Part shown: positions 20,342-30,137 of the stretch, one piece after another
Layout of the letters: the number at the start of each line of letters is the position of its first letter
Numbering within the stretch: position 1 is the first letter of the stretch
Origin: Tritrichomonas musculus
Taxonomy: Eukaryota; Parabasalia; Tritrichomonadida; Tritrichomonadidae
Direction: 5' to 3'
Assembly (NCBI GenBank): GCA_039105265.1
Contig: JAPFFF010000009.1
Span: 3,410,001-3,474,000, forward strand
DNA length: 64,000 bases
The notes under the pieces: model-generated
The model's input: the letters and a program-made list of their open reading frames with translations, nothing else
What the model was told of the DNA's origin: nothing
Databases searched by the model: none
Program-made: the position numbers and the translations under genes

Positions 20342-20860
20342 ATGACGACATTGCCGCCCATAGCAAGACCACGATCAGCAATGCTTAGCAGCTAGCTGGT
20401 TGTAACTGCGGCGAGTCGTCATCCGGACAAAGATATCACGATTTCATCCGGAAGATCTGGAATGACGACATTGCCGCCCATAGCAAGACCACGATCAGCA
20501 ATGCTTAGCAGCTAGCTGGTTGTAACTGCGGCGAGTCGTCATCCGGACAAAGATATCGCGATTTCATCCGGAAGATCTGGAATGACGACATTGCCGCCCA
20601 TAGCAAGACCACGATCAGCAATGCTTAGCAGCTAGCTGGTTGTAACTGCGGCGAGTCGTCATCCGGACAAAGATATCACGATTTCATCCGGAAGATCTGG
20701 AATGACGACATTGCCGCCCATAGCAAGACCACGATCAGCAATGCTTAGCAGCTAGCTGGTTGTAACTGCGGCGAGTCGTCATCCGGACAAAGATATCGCG
20801 ATTTCATCCGGAAGATCTGGAATTGACGACATTGCCGCCCATAGGACGACCACGGTGGCA
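20342..20860 (+). repeat. 120-bp tandem array L2, four units
   Basis: Four full units and a truncated fifth of the same 120-bp repeat as L1. The array ends in the same GTTG-less junction (CCCATAGGACGACCACGGTGG) before the AT-rich promoter segment. Confidence 0.95.
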
Positions 20861-20966
20861 ATAAAAAGATGAAAATAAAACAAACAAAAAACAAACAAAA
20901 TTGATTATTTAATATTATTATTACGATTTTTTAATTTTTTTATTTTGATAAAGCTTATTTAAAATA

Positions 20967-20984
20967 TTCTGAGTCTTCTCAGAA
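20967..20984. repeat. 7-bp hairpin TTCTGAG/CTCAGAA in promoter segment
   Basis: TTCTGAG-TCTT-CTCAGAA is a perfect hairpin. It occurs in every promoter segment of MULE A (near 20080, here, and inverted near 24207 and 24975), and again at 23404-23421, five bases after the transposase stop codon. Confidence 0.8.
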
Positions 20985-21021
20985 ATTTGTTAAATTTTTT
21001 TTTTTTTTAATAAATATATAT

Positions 21022-21032
21022 AACTTTTTGAA
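21022..21032 (+). promoter_or_regulatory. AACTTTTTGAA promoter motif of MULE A transposase
   Basis: AACTTTTTGAA lies 23 bp before the transposase ATG. It resembles the motif before host genes, so the transposon may use the host promoter code. Confidence 0.5.
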
Positions 21033-21055
21033 AGAATTATGGTCTTTTTATATTT

Positions 21056-23398
21056 ATGGAAGAAGACCAAAATCTTTATTATTCAGCGAAATATCTATCT
21101 CATACGCAAAGACCTAATTCTTTAAAAGATAAAGGATTAAGAACATTCATTGAAATTGTTCCTTTGCATTCTCAGAATTTCAATATCATTTCGCTAATCC
21201 TTTTCCTCGATAGCTTAACCAAAGAATTTATATGCAACAACAAAAGAGTTTATAATGACATTTTTTCGTTTAGTTGCTGTAATAAATCAAAGATAAATAC
21301 TGAAATTCAAATATTTAGCATAACTGTCAAAAACGATTTGGAAACCATTAAAGTTCTCGCTAGAGATCAACTCCTTGAAAACCAAACTATGAAAGTTGTT
21401 ACTATTGATTTTGAAGAATGTATCATGACGTCGCCATATACTTTGAAAAATAAAGAGTGTCCTTTTTTGACTCAAGATTTTTGGAATAAACAATGTAAAC
21501 ATAAAAATTCAATGCTTTATACTTTTTGTAATTACGTAGCTCGAAAAAATTCTAATTTTCCAATATTTATAAAATTTGCTTTTCAAAACTTTTTAGATAA
21601 AAGAACCTTGCGTAGAAGAGCCGTTAGTTTTCAAGGTTATGATGATTTTTATAAAATTTTATTGCATTTACCTGGTTTTGTTTATATTGAGATAAGTACT
21701 CAAAAAGTTCAGGACGATGGATTTGCATTTAAATTTAATAATGATTTTGCTTTTATTAAAAATATAATATGGATTATGCCTTGGGCTTTAGAAGTTATAA
21801 ATTATATGCATTATTTGCAAATTGATGCTTCTTTTTATGCGCTTAAGCCTTACAAATTTTGTATATACCATTCAATTTATTTCAATTCAAGTTTTCCTTT
21901 CGCATTATCAATTGGCCCTAAAGAGAACCGTTTTTTATATAATTTATTATTTGATGGATTAAATAAGTTTTGTTTAAATAAAAATGTTTTTGAAAATAAA
22001 GTTGTTTTATCAGATTTAGGTTCTCCTATCAAAAAGTTCTGTAAATTACATTCAAATATTCAATATTTTTGTCATCGTCATATTATACAAATATTTGGAC
22101 CTAAATCATCATTAGGCATATGGGTTGCAAGGTTATTGAGATGCAAAACATATTTAATATATAAACAAGAAAAAGAATTTATTTTAGTTGAAATGGACGA
22201 ATATAAAAAAGATCCAAATTCACCTTTATTTGACGATACCGATCAAGATAATGAAAAAAAACAAAAATTAAAAGATTTTGAAATTATGTTAAAAGATATA
22301 GATGAAGTGGAAAGAATGCCAAATAAAGAAGAAATTAAAAAAAGTGATTATTATATTGCTAATTGGGCAATATGGATTCGTTCTGACCACCATGTAGCTC
22401 GTTGTTCAAATCATTCGGAAGGTTTCCACGGAAATATCAATCAAAAATTGCCAGATTCCGGAACTCATTCATTTAAAACTGGTTTCACAACAATTGTAAA
22501 TTATTTATTAAATTATATAAATAATTACTCAGATATTTGTGGAAATTCTTTTCAAAATAAACATCAAAAAATGATTCAAAAAGTTATACAAATTCTTAGC
22601 AAGAGACCAGATAATTATTTAAAATGTTCAAAAGAAAATTGTGATTGTGGTGAAGATGATTTTGTTGAATCAATTTATGGAGTGAAACTTCCTTGCATAC
22701 ATACAATATTAAATAATTTTTGCAAATCAGAAATATTTAATATTGTTAAAAATAGCAATGAAATTGATATTCAATATTTATTTGTTCAATCTCTCAAAAA
22801 GTTCCCCAATTATAAATTTGAAAAAAATCTTTTTAAATCAAATAGAAAAAATATAGATAGAATAATATCAATATACGAAGTTGAAAAGAATAGAAAGTTT
22901 GATAAGGAATCATTGAATATATTAGGCTCTTTTATTAATGAGTTTCTTAATTGTTTTACATATGTTTTACCAAAATTCCCAAATATTAATCCAAATGATG
23001 CCAAATATTCTGGAAATCATTTTGATTTTCGAGCACTTGATGAAAAATTGGTTTTCAGAAAAAAGAAAGAAGAAAGTAACACAAGTCAAAAGAAAGAAAA
23101 ATTAAAACTTGAAAATTTATACGACGAAGATGACAATTTTGATTCAATGATAAAAGACTGTAATGCTGACATCGAATTAATTAAGAAAAAATACTATGAA
23201 ACGAAGGCTGAAATTAAAGGAATGTATCCTCAATTATCATATCATGATATCGAAAAAATATGTTTTTCTAATTTTGTCCGCTATGTTTTTGAAACTAGAT
23301 GCGATAATTCAGGTGTCATATATTTTTTATCTAAATTCAAAATAGCAAGTTGGAAAAATGCAGATTTAGCTGCAGGTGGTAACAGATTTTTCTCTTAA
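21056..23398 (+). CDS. Mutator-like (MULE) transposase, intact
   Basis: A 780-aa transposase with no break. The RNase H-like catalytic core shows Asp257 in LQIDASFYAL, Asp320 in VVLSDLGSPIKKFC and Glu455 in CSNHSEGFHGN; CHRHII follows the second Asp, as in other MULEs. A SWIM-type zinc finger lies between catalytic core and tail: CDC at 529-531 and CIH at 547-549. The N-terminal 250 residues should hold the DNA-binding part but show no finger I recognise. The C-terminal 200 residues are charged and helical. The enzyme would cut at the element's ends and make the 9-bp target duplication seen. Start is supported by the promoter motif 23 bp upstream. Confidence 0.92.
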   Translation: MEEDQNLYYSAKYLSHTQRPNSLKDKGLRTFIEIVPLHSQNFNIISLILFLDSLTKEFICNNKRVYNDIFSFSCCNKSKINTEIQIFSITVKNDLETIKVLARDQLLENQTMKVVTIDFEECIMTSPYTLKNKECPFLTQDFWNKQCKHKNSMLYTFCNYVARKNSNFPIFIKFAFQNFLDKRTLRRRAVSFQGYDDFYKILLHLPGFVYIEISTQKVQDDGFAFKFNNDFAFIKNIIWIMPWALEVINYMHYLQIDASFYALKPYKFCIYHSIYFNSSFPFALSIGPKENRFLYNLLFDGLNKFCLNKNVFENKVVLSDLGSPIKKFCKLHSNIQYFCHRHIIQIFGPKSSLGIWVARLLRCKTYLIYKQEKEFILVEMDEYKKDPNSPLFDDTDQDNEKKQKLKDFEIMLKDIDEVERMPNKEEIKKSDYYIANWAIWIRSDHHVARCSNHSEGFHGNINQKLPDSGTHSFKTGFTTIVNYLLNYINNYSDICGNSFQNKHQKMIQKVIQILSKRPDNYLKCSKENCDCGEDDFVESIYGVKLPCIHTILNNFCKSEIFNIVKNSNEIDIQYLFVQSLKKFPNYKFEKNLFKSNRKNIDRIISIYEVEKNRKFDKESLNILGSFINEFLNCFTYVLPKFPNINPNDAKYSGNHFDFRALDEKLVFRKKKEESNTSQKKEKLKLENLYDEDDNFDSMIKDCNADIELIKKKYYETKAEIKGMYPQLSYHDIEKICFSNFVRYVFETRCDNSGVIYFLSKFKIASWKNADLAAGGNRFFS

Positions 23399-23468
23399 CA
23401 AATTTCTGAGAAGACTCAGAATATTTTAAATAAGCTTTATCAAAAAAAAAAAAAAAAAAAATAAAAAT

Positions 23469-23501
<33 letters not shown>

Positions 23502-23576
23502 CACAATAATATTAAATAATCAATTTTGTTTTTTTTTTTGTTTGTTTTATTTTCATCTTTTTATTGCCACCGTGGT

Positions 23577-23963
23577 CGTCCTATGGGCGGCAATGTCGTC
23601 AATTCCAGATCTTCCGGATGAAATCGTGATATCTTTGTCCGGATGACGACTCGCCGCAGTTACAACCAGCCAGCTGCTAAGCATTGCTGATCGTGGTCTT
23701 GCTATGGGCGGCAATGTCGTCATTCCAGATCTTCCGGATGAAATCGCGATATCTTTGTCCGGATGACGACTCGCCGCAGTTACAACCAGCTAGCTGCTAA
23801 GCATTGCTGATCGTGGTCTTGCTATGGGCGGCAATGTCGTCATTCCAGATCTTCCGGATGAAATCGTGATATCTTTGTCCGGATGACGACTCGCCGCAGT
23901 TACAACCAGCTAGCTGCTAAGCATTGCTGATCGTGGTCTTGCTATGGGCGGCAATGTCGTCAT
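23577..23963 (-). repeat. 120-bp tandem array R1, three units
   Basis: Three full units plus a truncated one, inverted relative to L1 and L2. It is separated from the transposase stop by about 170 bp of AT-rich DNA with A-rich simple repeat. Confidence 0.95.
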
Positions 23964-24007
23964 CTCGGTTTCTTTGATTGGTTTAGTTCTATAAAAATGG
24001 CGCTTTT

Positions 24008-24139
24008 TCATGGTTTTATCTTAGTGAACTTTTTCAAAACTTTACAAGAAAATTTTAGAACTTTATCTTTTAAAGAATTAGGTCTTTGCGTATGAAATAG
24101 ATATTTCGCTGAATAATAAAGATTTTGGTCTTCTTCCAT
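24008..24139 (-). CDS. 43-aa mini-ORF: transposase N-terminus stub, copy 2
   Basis: Inverted copy of the 43-codon stub, with the same breakpoint and stop as copy 1. It is preceded (to its right) by the promoter segment with AACTTTTTGAA. It points toward the transposase, so any transcript would run antisense through array R1. Confidence 0.55.
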   Translation of the reverse strand: MEEDQNLYYSAKYLFHTQRPNSLKDKVLKFSCKVLKKFTKIKP

Positions 24140-24340
24140 AAATATAAAAAGACCATAATTCTTTCAAAAAGTTATATATATTTATAAAAAAAAAATTTAA
24201 CAAATTTCTGAGAAGACTCAGAATATTTTAAATAAGCTTTATCAAAATAAAAAAATTAAAAAATCGTAATAATAATATTAAATAATCAATTTTGTTTGTT
24301 TTTTGTTTGTTTTATTTTCATCTTTTTATTGCCACCGTGG

Positions 24341-24727
24341 TCGTCCTATGGGCGGCAATGTCGTCAATTCCAGATCTTCCGGATGAAATCGCGATATCTT
24401 TGTCCGGATGACGACTCGCCGCAGTTACAACCAGCTAGCTGCTAAGCATTGCTGATCGTGGTCTTGCTATGGGCGGCAATGTCGTCATTCCAGATCTTCC
24501 GGATGAAATCGCGATATCTTTGTCCGGATGACGACTCGCCGCAGTTACAACCAGCTAGCTGCTAAGCATTGCTGATCGTGGTCTTGCTATGGGCGGCAAT
24601 GTCGTCATTCCAGATCTTCCGGATGAAATCGTGATATCTTTGTCCGGATGACGACTCGCCGCAGTTACAACCAGCTAGCTGCTAAGCATTGCTGATCGTG
24701 GTCTTGCTATGGGCGGCAATGTCGTCA
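24341..24727 (-). repeat. 120-bp tandem array R2, three units
   Basis: Three full inverted units plus a truncated one, nearly identical to R1 and followed by the same TIR segment. Confidence 0.95.
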
Positions 24728-24772
24728 TCTCGGTTTCTTTGATTGGTTTAGTTCTATAAAAATGGCGCTTTT

Positions 24773-24904
24773 TCATGGTTTTATCTTAGTGAACTTTTTC
24801 AAAACTTTACAAGAAAATTTTAGAACTTTATCTTTTAAAGAATTAGGTCTTTGCGTATGAAATAGATATTTCGCTGAATAATAAAGATTTTGGTCTTCTT
24901 CCAT
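24773..24904 (-). CDS. 43-aa mini-ORF: transposase N-terminus stub, copy 3
   Basis: Third copy of the 43-codon stub, inverted, with the same breakpoint at ATAAAG. Neighbouring promoter segment and array R2 match those around copy 2, so this is a tandem duplicate of the whole module. Confidence 0.55.
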   Translation of the reverse strand: MEEDQNLYYSAKYLFHTQRPNSLKDKVLKFSCKVLKKFTKIKP

Positions 24905-25100
24905 AAATATAAAAAGACCATAATTCTTTCAAAAAGTTATATATATTTATAAAAAAAAAATTTAACAAATTTCTGAGAAGACTCAGAATATTTTAAATAA
25001 GCTTTATCAAAATAAAAAAATTAAAAAATCGTAATAATAATATTAAATAATCAATTTTGTTTGTTTTTTGTTTGTTTTATTTTCATCTTTTTATTGCCAC

Positions 25101-25613
25101 CGTGGTCGTCCTATGGGCGGCAATGTCGTCAATTCCAGATCTTCCGGATGAAATCGCGATATCTTTGTCCGGATGACGACTCGCCGCAGTTACAACCAGC
25201 TAGCTGCTAAGCATTGCTGATCGTGGTCTTGCTATGGGCGGCAATGTCGTCATTCCAGATCTTCCGGATGAAATCGCGATATCTTTGTCCGGATGACGAC
25301 TCGCCGCAGTTACAACCAGCTAGCTGCTAAGCATTGCTGATCGTGGTCTTGCTATGGGCGGCAATGTCGTCATTCCAGATCTTCCGGATGAAATCGTGAT
25401 ATCTTTGTCCGGATGACGACTCGCCGCAGTTACAACCAGCTAGCTGCTAAGCATTGCTGATCGTGGTCTTGCTATGGGCGGCAATGTCGTCATTCCAGAT
25501 CTTCCGGATGAAATCGTGATATCTTTGTCCGGATGACGACTCGCCGCAGTTACAACCAGCTAGCTGCTAAGCATTACTGATCGTGATCATGCTATGGGCG
25601 GCAATGTCGTCAT
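25101..25613 (-). repeat. 120-bp tandem array R3, four units
   Basis: Four full inverted units plus a truncated one. The outermost unit has drifted slightly (GCATTACTGATCGTGATCAT). The array is followed by the outer TIR, which ends at 25807. Confidence 0.95.
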
Positions 25614-25807
25614 CTCGGTTTCTTTGATTGGTTTAGTTCTATAAAAATGGCGCTTTTTCATGGTTTTATCTTAGTGAACTTTTTCAAAACTTTACAAGAA
25701 AATTTTAGAACTTTTTGTATGCCTTCTCAATTAACTCAAAAAGTCAGAATAACGAATTTTCCTCAGAAAAAAATGGTGTAACTTTTTCTATAGTTTGTCA
25801 CTTCGCC

Positions 25808-25816
25808 AAAATTTAA
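25808..25816. repeat. Target-site duplication of MULE A, right
   Basis: AAAATTTAA, identical to 19012-19020. Confidence 0.9.
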
Positions 25817-26044
25817 ATTATTTATAAAAACTTTATCTTTAATATTTATGAACTATAATTAATATATTATTTTATTATTATATGTAATCTATCTAATGGT
25901 GCAAAAGTTATAAATATTCATTGGTGGCCCACCTATATGAAAAATAATTTGGGTAAAAAATGTTAATTTTGAATTTTTTGATTTTATAAATGGGCAAACT
26001 TTATTTTAAATAATATTCCCTATTCATATAATATATTTAAAGCA

Positions 26045-26166
26045 AAAATATTGAGTTTGATCGTTTAAAATTTATTTTCTAACCGCCTAAATTTGAATCA
26101 TTCCGTTTATTAATTCAACTTTTTGAATTCATATTTCAAACTAAACTTTATCTTTGAAGTTATATT
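26045..26166 (-). repeat. Right arm of old inverted repeat around MULE A
   Basis: Reverse-complement partner of 18055-18179, with GAATCATTCCG, AATTCAACTTTTTGAAT and CTTTATCTTTGAAGTTAT shared. The rest of 25817-26536 is AT-rich spacer without a gene. Confidence 0.7.
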
Positions 26167-26536
26167 CAAACAAAATATATCATTTTATTGAGCATTAAAA
26201 GAAGAAATTGAATATTCCAAAATAAAAAGTAGGAAAGGATCATGTATCGAAAAAACTTCAAAATAAACTTGACCTCATTTATTTATAAATATATTAGCTC
26301 ATATAAATTTTTTATTAATTCTAGATTATTATATGAAATCTTTTCGTACATTAAAATAAATATAATAAGTTATGCAGAAAATGAAAGCAATTGATAATGT
26401 TTATATATTATTTTAGAATAATGAAAGAAAATTGAATGTATGAAAACATAAAAAAAAAATAATGTTAAAATAATATGTTTTTATAAATTATTTTTAAAAT
26501 TTGTCAAATACAAAAAATATTTGTTAATCCAATAAC

Positions 26537-29185
26537 TTAATCAATATCATCTTCTGGCTTGTGGCCATCTGCTTCAGGTTGCTCTTTCTTTTCTTCTTTC
26601 TTTTCATCTTTGTTCTCTTCTTTCTTTTCATCTTTGTTCTCTTCTTTCTTTTCATCTTTGTTCTCTTCTTTCTTTTCATCTTTGTTTTCTTCTTTCTTTT
26701 CATCTTTGTTCTCTTCTTTCTTTTCTTCCTTCTTTGGTGGAGCAGGCTTTGGCTTCATCAAAAGATCTTTAACCTTTTTCTCAACAGCATAGAATTTGTT
26801 TTGGGCCTCACTTCTCTTGAAAGGTACATCAAGATGCTTTGGTGTTTTTTCAACTTCGGCAAGTTGTGAATTAAGCCAAGCAACGTAAGCTTCAATATCT
26901 TTTCTAACAACACTTCTTTCTTCTTCAGTAATGTGACTGAATTTTTCGTCTTTATTATCGAGCTTCTTTTTCTCTGTTTCAGCCTGATCAATAAATTCTT
27001 GGATTTGTCTTGGGACTTCAATGCGAGAATTCCTTCGAGCTATTGCTGGCTCTCCAAATTTCTTCAAAATAGCAACTTGATCTTCATAATCCTTAAGTGG
27101 AAGACGATCAAACTCATTTTCCTCAAACCAGCATTGAGCTTGTGATGTTTTCTGGAGATATTCATCTTTCTTTGAAGGATCAAAGTATTCTGGATAATCA
27201 CGGGTAATGTATGTGTTCATTGTGAAAATGTAGCTTTCAAGTTCGTTTCTTGCATTATCGATTTTTATTTCGTCTTGATCGCGTTTGAACATCTTTCTTT
27301 CTTCTGCTTTATATTTTTCGATTAAATCGTTTGAAAGGCCATAATGAGCCTTGAAGTGGAAGGCAACTGGAATATCTTTCTTGATGATCTTTTTCTTTGG
27401 TTCAGCTGGTTTTTCTGGCTCGCTTTCCTTTGGTTGTTCTTTCTTGTCTTCTTCTGCTTTCTTATCAAGTTGTTCTTCACTTTTAGTGTGGAAAAGTTGC
27501 TCTTCGCTGCTTGTAGGTGGGATAGTATCATTTGCTGTTTCAACTTTTGGTTCTTCTCCTTCTTTCTTTGGTTCTTCTTTTGTTGCTTCCTCTGGTTTTG
27601 GTTGCTCACCTTCTTTCTTAGGTTCTTCTTCCTTCTTTTCATCTTCTTTCTTTGGTTCTTCCTTCTTTGCTTCCTCCTTCTTTGGTTCTTCTTTCTTTGG
27701 TTCTTCTGGGATGATGATTTCTTCTGTGACTTGATGAGTGGCTTCAATTACTTCAATGATACCATTTGGTGTAAGACGTACCTTTAGTCTGACTGTAAGA
27801 ACTTCATCAGAACCTGTATCAATATCGGTATATCCTATTTCACCTGTTTGTTCATTAAAGAGACGAACATGGCAATTACGTTTAACCTTAATTGGAACAA
27901 TTTTTGTGCATGGAACAACATTAAATTGTTTGAAAAGTTCGTTTGTCTTTTTGACTCCTTGGTCATCAACCCATTCAATCATAACTTGATGTGGTGCAAC
28001 ATCTTTAACCTTTAAATCGACACGATATTGTGGAGATAAAATAGCTGCTTGAAATCCAGCTCCCATTGAGAAGCATTCGTCTGGGTTAAGAGATTGTGTA
28101 AGATCCTTTCCGAAAACGCTACGGATTTTATCTTTAACAGCTTTTACACGTGATGCACCACCATGAACTTCTATAGCAAAAAGATCTTCTTTCTTAACAT
28201 CAGCTAATTCAAGTGCTTTAACAATTGGTGATTCAATTCTTTCAACAAGTCCAGTGATTGTTTCTTCATATTCTTCACGTTTAACCATGAAACTGATATC
28301 AATATCGTTCATGCAACTTTGAACATCAAACGGCATTACAGGATTAATTGAAAGACTCTTCTTAAGTTTTTCTGCAGCTTGAGTAAATCTAAGCATAGCA
28401 CGTGGATTTTGTGTTGGATCAATCTTATATTTTTGCTTGGTCTTTTCAAGGAGCATCTTTACAAGAGCACTTGTGAAATCTATTCCTCCAAGATGTTCAT
28501 CACATGCAAATCCTTTAACTTCAACAGTACCTTGGCTAAGAGATACAATGGCAACGTTTAAAGTTGAATCACCAAAATCAACAAATGCAACTGGAACTGC
28601 TTTGTCAGCTGATTCTGGAAGCTTCTTTCTATGATACATAGAATAAACAATAGCAGCAGCTGTTGTTGAGTTCAAAAGTTTTAATACATTAAATCCAGCT
28701 ATTTTAGCTGAATCAAGAATTGATCTTCTTTGGCATTCATCCCACCATGGGGAAATAACAATAACACAATCTGATGCATGAATGTTTTGATGATTAGCAA
28801 TTTGGAAAACTTCTTTCAATAATAAGGCAATGCATTGTTCAACACGAAATGTATTTAATTCGTTAAGATACATGACTTCAACACCAATATAGCCATCATC
28901 TAATTTGACGAGTTTAAATGGAACGAGCTTCTGAACAACTTCACGATCATTTGAATCATACTTAAGGCCAACTAAGCGCTTTAAATTTGTAATTGTTCCT
29001 TTGACATTTTGCATTTGTTGTTGTCGAGCAAATTCACCAGCATATCTTCGAGTTTCTGAAAAGGCAACCATACTTGGTGTTAAACGTTGTGATGATTGAT
29101 TATTAATAACATCAACACCTCCTTTACGAGGAGCTGAAATAACAAGATTTTCATTTCCAAAGTCAATAGCAAGGACAGAAGACAT
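26537..29185 (-). CDS. Hsp110-type Hsp70-family chaperone
   Basis: An 882-aa protein starting MSSVLAIDFGNENLV; the ATG at 29185 is chosen because Hsp70/110 proteins begin just before the phosphate-1 loop, and upstream in-frame sequence starts only from TTG. The ATPase domain (about 1-385) has phosphate-1 AIDFGNENL, phosphate-2 FVDFGDSTLNVAIV and adenosine motif HGGASRVKAV. NPDEC..MGAGFQAAILS is typical of the Hsp110/Sse1 branch rather than canonical Hsp70. The substrate-binding beta part is interrupted by a long acidic Lys/Glu-rich insert (KKEEPKKEE repeats), also an Hsp110 trait. A helical lid follows, then a tail of KKEENKDE repeats. Hsp110 acts as nucleotide-exchange factor for cytosolic Hsp70 and holds unfolded protein. 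Confidence 0.9.
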   Translation of the reverse strand: MSSVLAIDFGNENLVISAPRKGGVDVINNQSSQRLTPSMVAFSETRRYAGEFARQQQMQNVKGTITNLKRLVGLKYDSNDREVVQKLVPFKLVKLDDGYIGVEVMYLNELNTFRVEQCIALLLKEVFQIANHQNIHASDCVIVISPWWDECQRRSILDSAKIAGFNVLKLLNSTTAAAIVYSMYHRKKLPESADKAVPVAFVDFGDSTLNVAIVSLSQGTVEVKGFACDEHLGGIDFTSALVKMLLEKTKQKYKIDPTQNPRAMLRFTQAAEKLKKSLSINPVMPFDVQSCMNDIDISFMVKREEYEETITGLVERIESPIVKALELADVKKEDLFAIEVHGGASRVKAVKDKIRSVFGKDLTQSLNPDECFSMGAGFQAAILSPQYRVDLKVKDVAPHQVMIEWVDDQGVKKTNELFKQFNVVPCTKIVPIKVKRNCHVRLFNEQTGEIGYTDIDTGSDEVLTVRLKVRLTPNGIIEVIEATHQVTEEIIIPEEPKKEEPKKEEAKKEEPKKEDEKKEEEPKKEGEQPKPEEATKEEPKKEGEEPKVETANDTIPPTSSEEQLFHTKSEEQLDKKAEEDKKEQPKESEPEKPAEPKKKIIKKDIPVAFHFKAHYGLSNDLIEKYKAEERKMFKRDQDEIKIDNARNELESYIFTMNTYITRDYPEYFDPSKKDEYLQKTSQAQCWFEENEFDRLPLKDYEDQVAILKKFGEPAIARRNSRIEVPRQIQEFIDQAETEKKKLDNKDEKFSHITEEERSVVRKDIEAYVAWLNSQLAEVEKTPKHLDVPFKRSEAQNKFYAVEKKVKDLLMKPKPAPPKKEEKKEENKDEKKEENKDEKKEENKDEKKEENKDEKKEENKDEKKEEKKEQPEADGHKPEDDID
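26589..26730 (-). repeat. 24-bp coding minisatellite in Hsp110 tail
   Basis: A 24-bp unit encoding KKEENKDE is repeated about five times, nearly identical at the DNA level. Confidence 0.9.
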
Positions 29186-29245
29186 AATAAAAAGTGATAA
29201 ACCAGTATTTATCAATTTTCATTCAATTTTTTAACTACTTTACTT

Positions 29246-29282
29246 GGCCGGCGACATATTTTGAATTTTTTTATAGCCGGCC
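29246..29282. promoter_or_regulatory. GC-rich inverted repeat upstream of Hsp110
   Basis: GGCCGGC at 29246-29252 and GCCGGCC at 29276-29282 are perfect inverted arms with a 23-base AT-rich spacer, 61-97 bp before the Hsp110 ATG. Such GC-rich sequence is very rare in spacers here. A regulatory protein site is likely but unproven. Confidence 0.45.
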
Positions 29283-30137
29283 ACTTACCAAGTTTTGAAT
29301 GAGCACATATGGAAAAAATATAAATTTTAAATTATTTTATGAAATATCTTGGAAACAACATCACTAAAAAAGTTATTTTCTTATTTTAAAGATAATATAA
29401 ATATAATTAATATTTATATTATCTTTATACTTTAATATTTTTTGAAAATTCCAAGAAATATTAGCAATCAAATATTGATCGATCATTTATTTGAAAAATA
29501 TAGAAATTTTTCTTAGAAATTGTATATTTGAATTATAGTTTATGTTTTTGTATATAAATTATTATTTTTAGAAATGCTCAATGGTAATGAACATTTTTTA
29601 TATTTTTTTTTTTTTCGAACTTTGAAATTATGATAATGAACATTTTTTTGAATCTATTGAACATTTATAATTTCAAATATTATTCAAAGTCATAAATATC
29701 TTTTTCCCAAATTTGATTTAATTAAAAATGATAATTTTAAAATATTTATTTTTTAATTACAAAAAAATGAAAATAAATGTTTTTATAAACAAGGTAAAAG
29801 GCAAATAAATGGAGAAATTGATTATATTTTTATTAGCCAGATTTATTATGAAAATAGTTTTTGCCATAAATGAAAAATATTTTTCATAATAAATTTTCAT
29901 AAATTTTTATTCAATTTACTTATTTGAAAATTTTAATCAAAATTCAATATCATCAAATGAAGTATGAAAACATGCCATACCTTTCTATTGGTAAACTTTT
30001 TAATGAATTTGGTAATAATACCTCAACCTTTGTTTAGAAATATTCTTGAAATTTATAGAAAAAATAGCATTAAATAATTTTATTCAAAAAAGATACAAAA
30101 CAAAAGTAAAATAAAAAGAAGTAAAATAGAAATAAAA
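29283..30137. other. Intergenic spacer, AT-rich
   Basis: About 850 bases between the Hsp110 promoter region and the end of the pseudokinase gene. AT-rich; no gene or RNA is seen. Confidence 0.5.

Larger units (their letters stand above)
19021..25807 (+). mobile_element. MULE A: apparently complete Mutator-like transposon
   Basis: A 6.8-kb DNA transposon bounded by a 9-bp target duplication (AAAATTTAA). Its ends are inverted repeats starting GGCGRARTGACAAACTATAG. The outer 95 bp of each end is single-copy. Further in, each end consists of modules: a TIR segment, an array of GC-rich 120-bp units, an AT-rich promoter segment and (in extra modules) the first 26 codons of the transposase. The left end has two modules and the right end three. 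The single intact transposase (21056-23398) lies between. Intact coding, a perfect target duplication and near-identical arms point to recent insertion, and it may still be mobile. Confidence 0.93.

Noticed and set aside
19215-20860. CRISPR-like repeat array
   Set aside because: The 120-bp units follow each other without unique spacers, lie in transposon ends and the organism is eukaryotic.
17650-25935. TAGGTGGGCCAC / GTGGCCCACCTA as ends of the outer element around MULE A
   Set aside because: The left copy is outside and the right copy inside the diverged arms, so the order is wrong for terminal repeats of the same element.
26559-27787. Plus-strand open frames opposite Hsp110
   Set aside because: They are Ser/Phe-rich mirrors of the KKEE-coding repeats in the real minus-strand gene.
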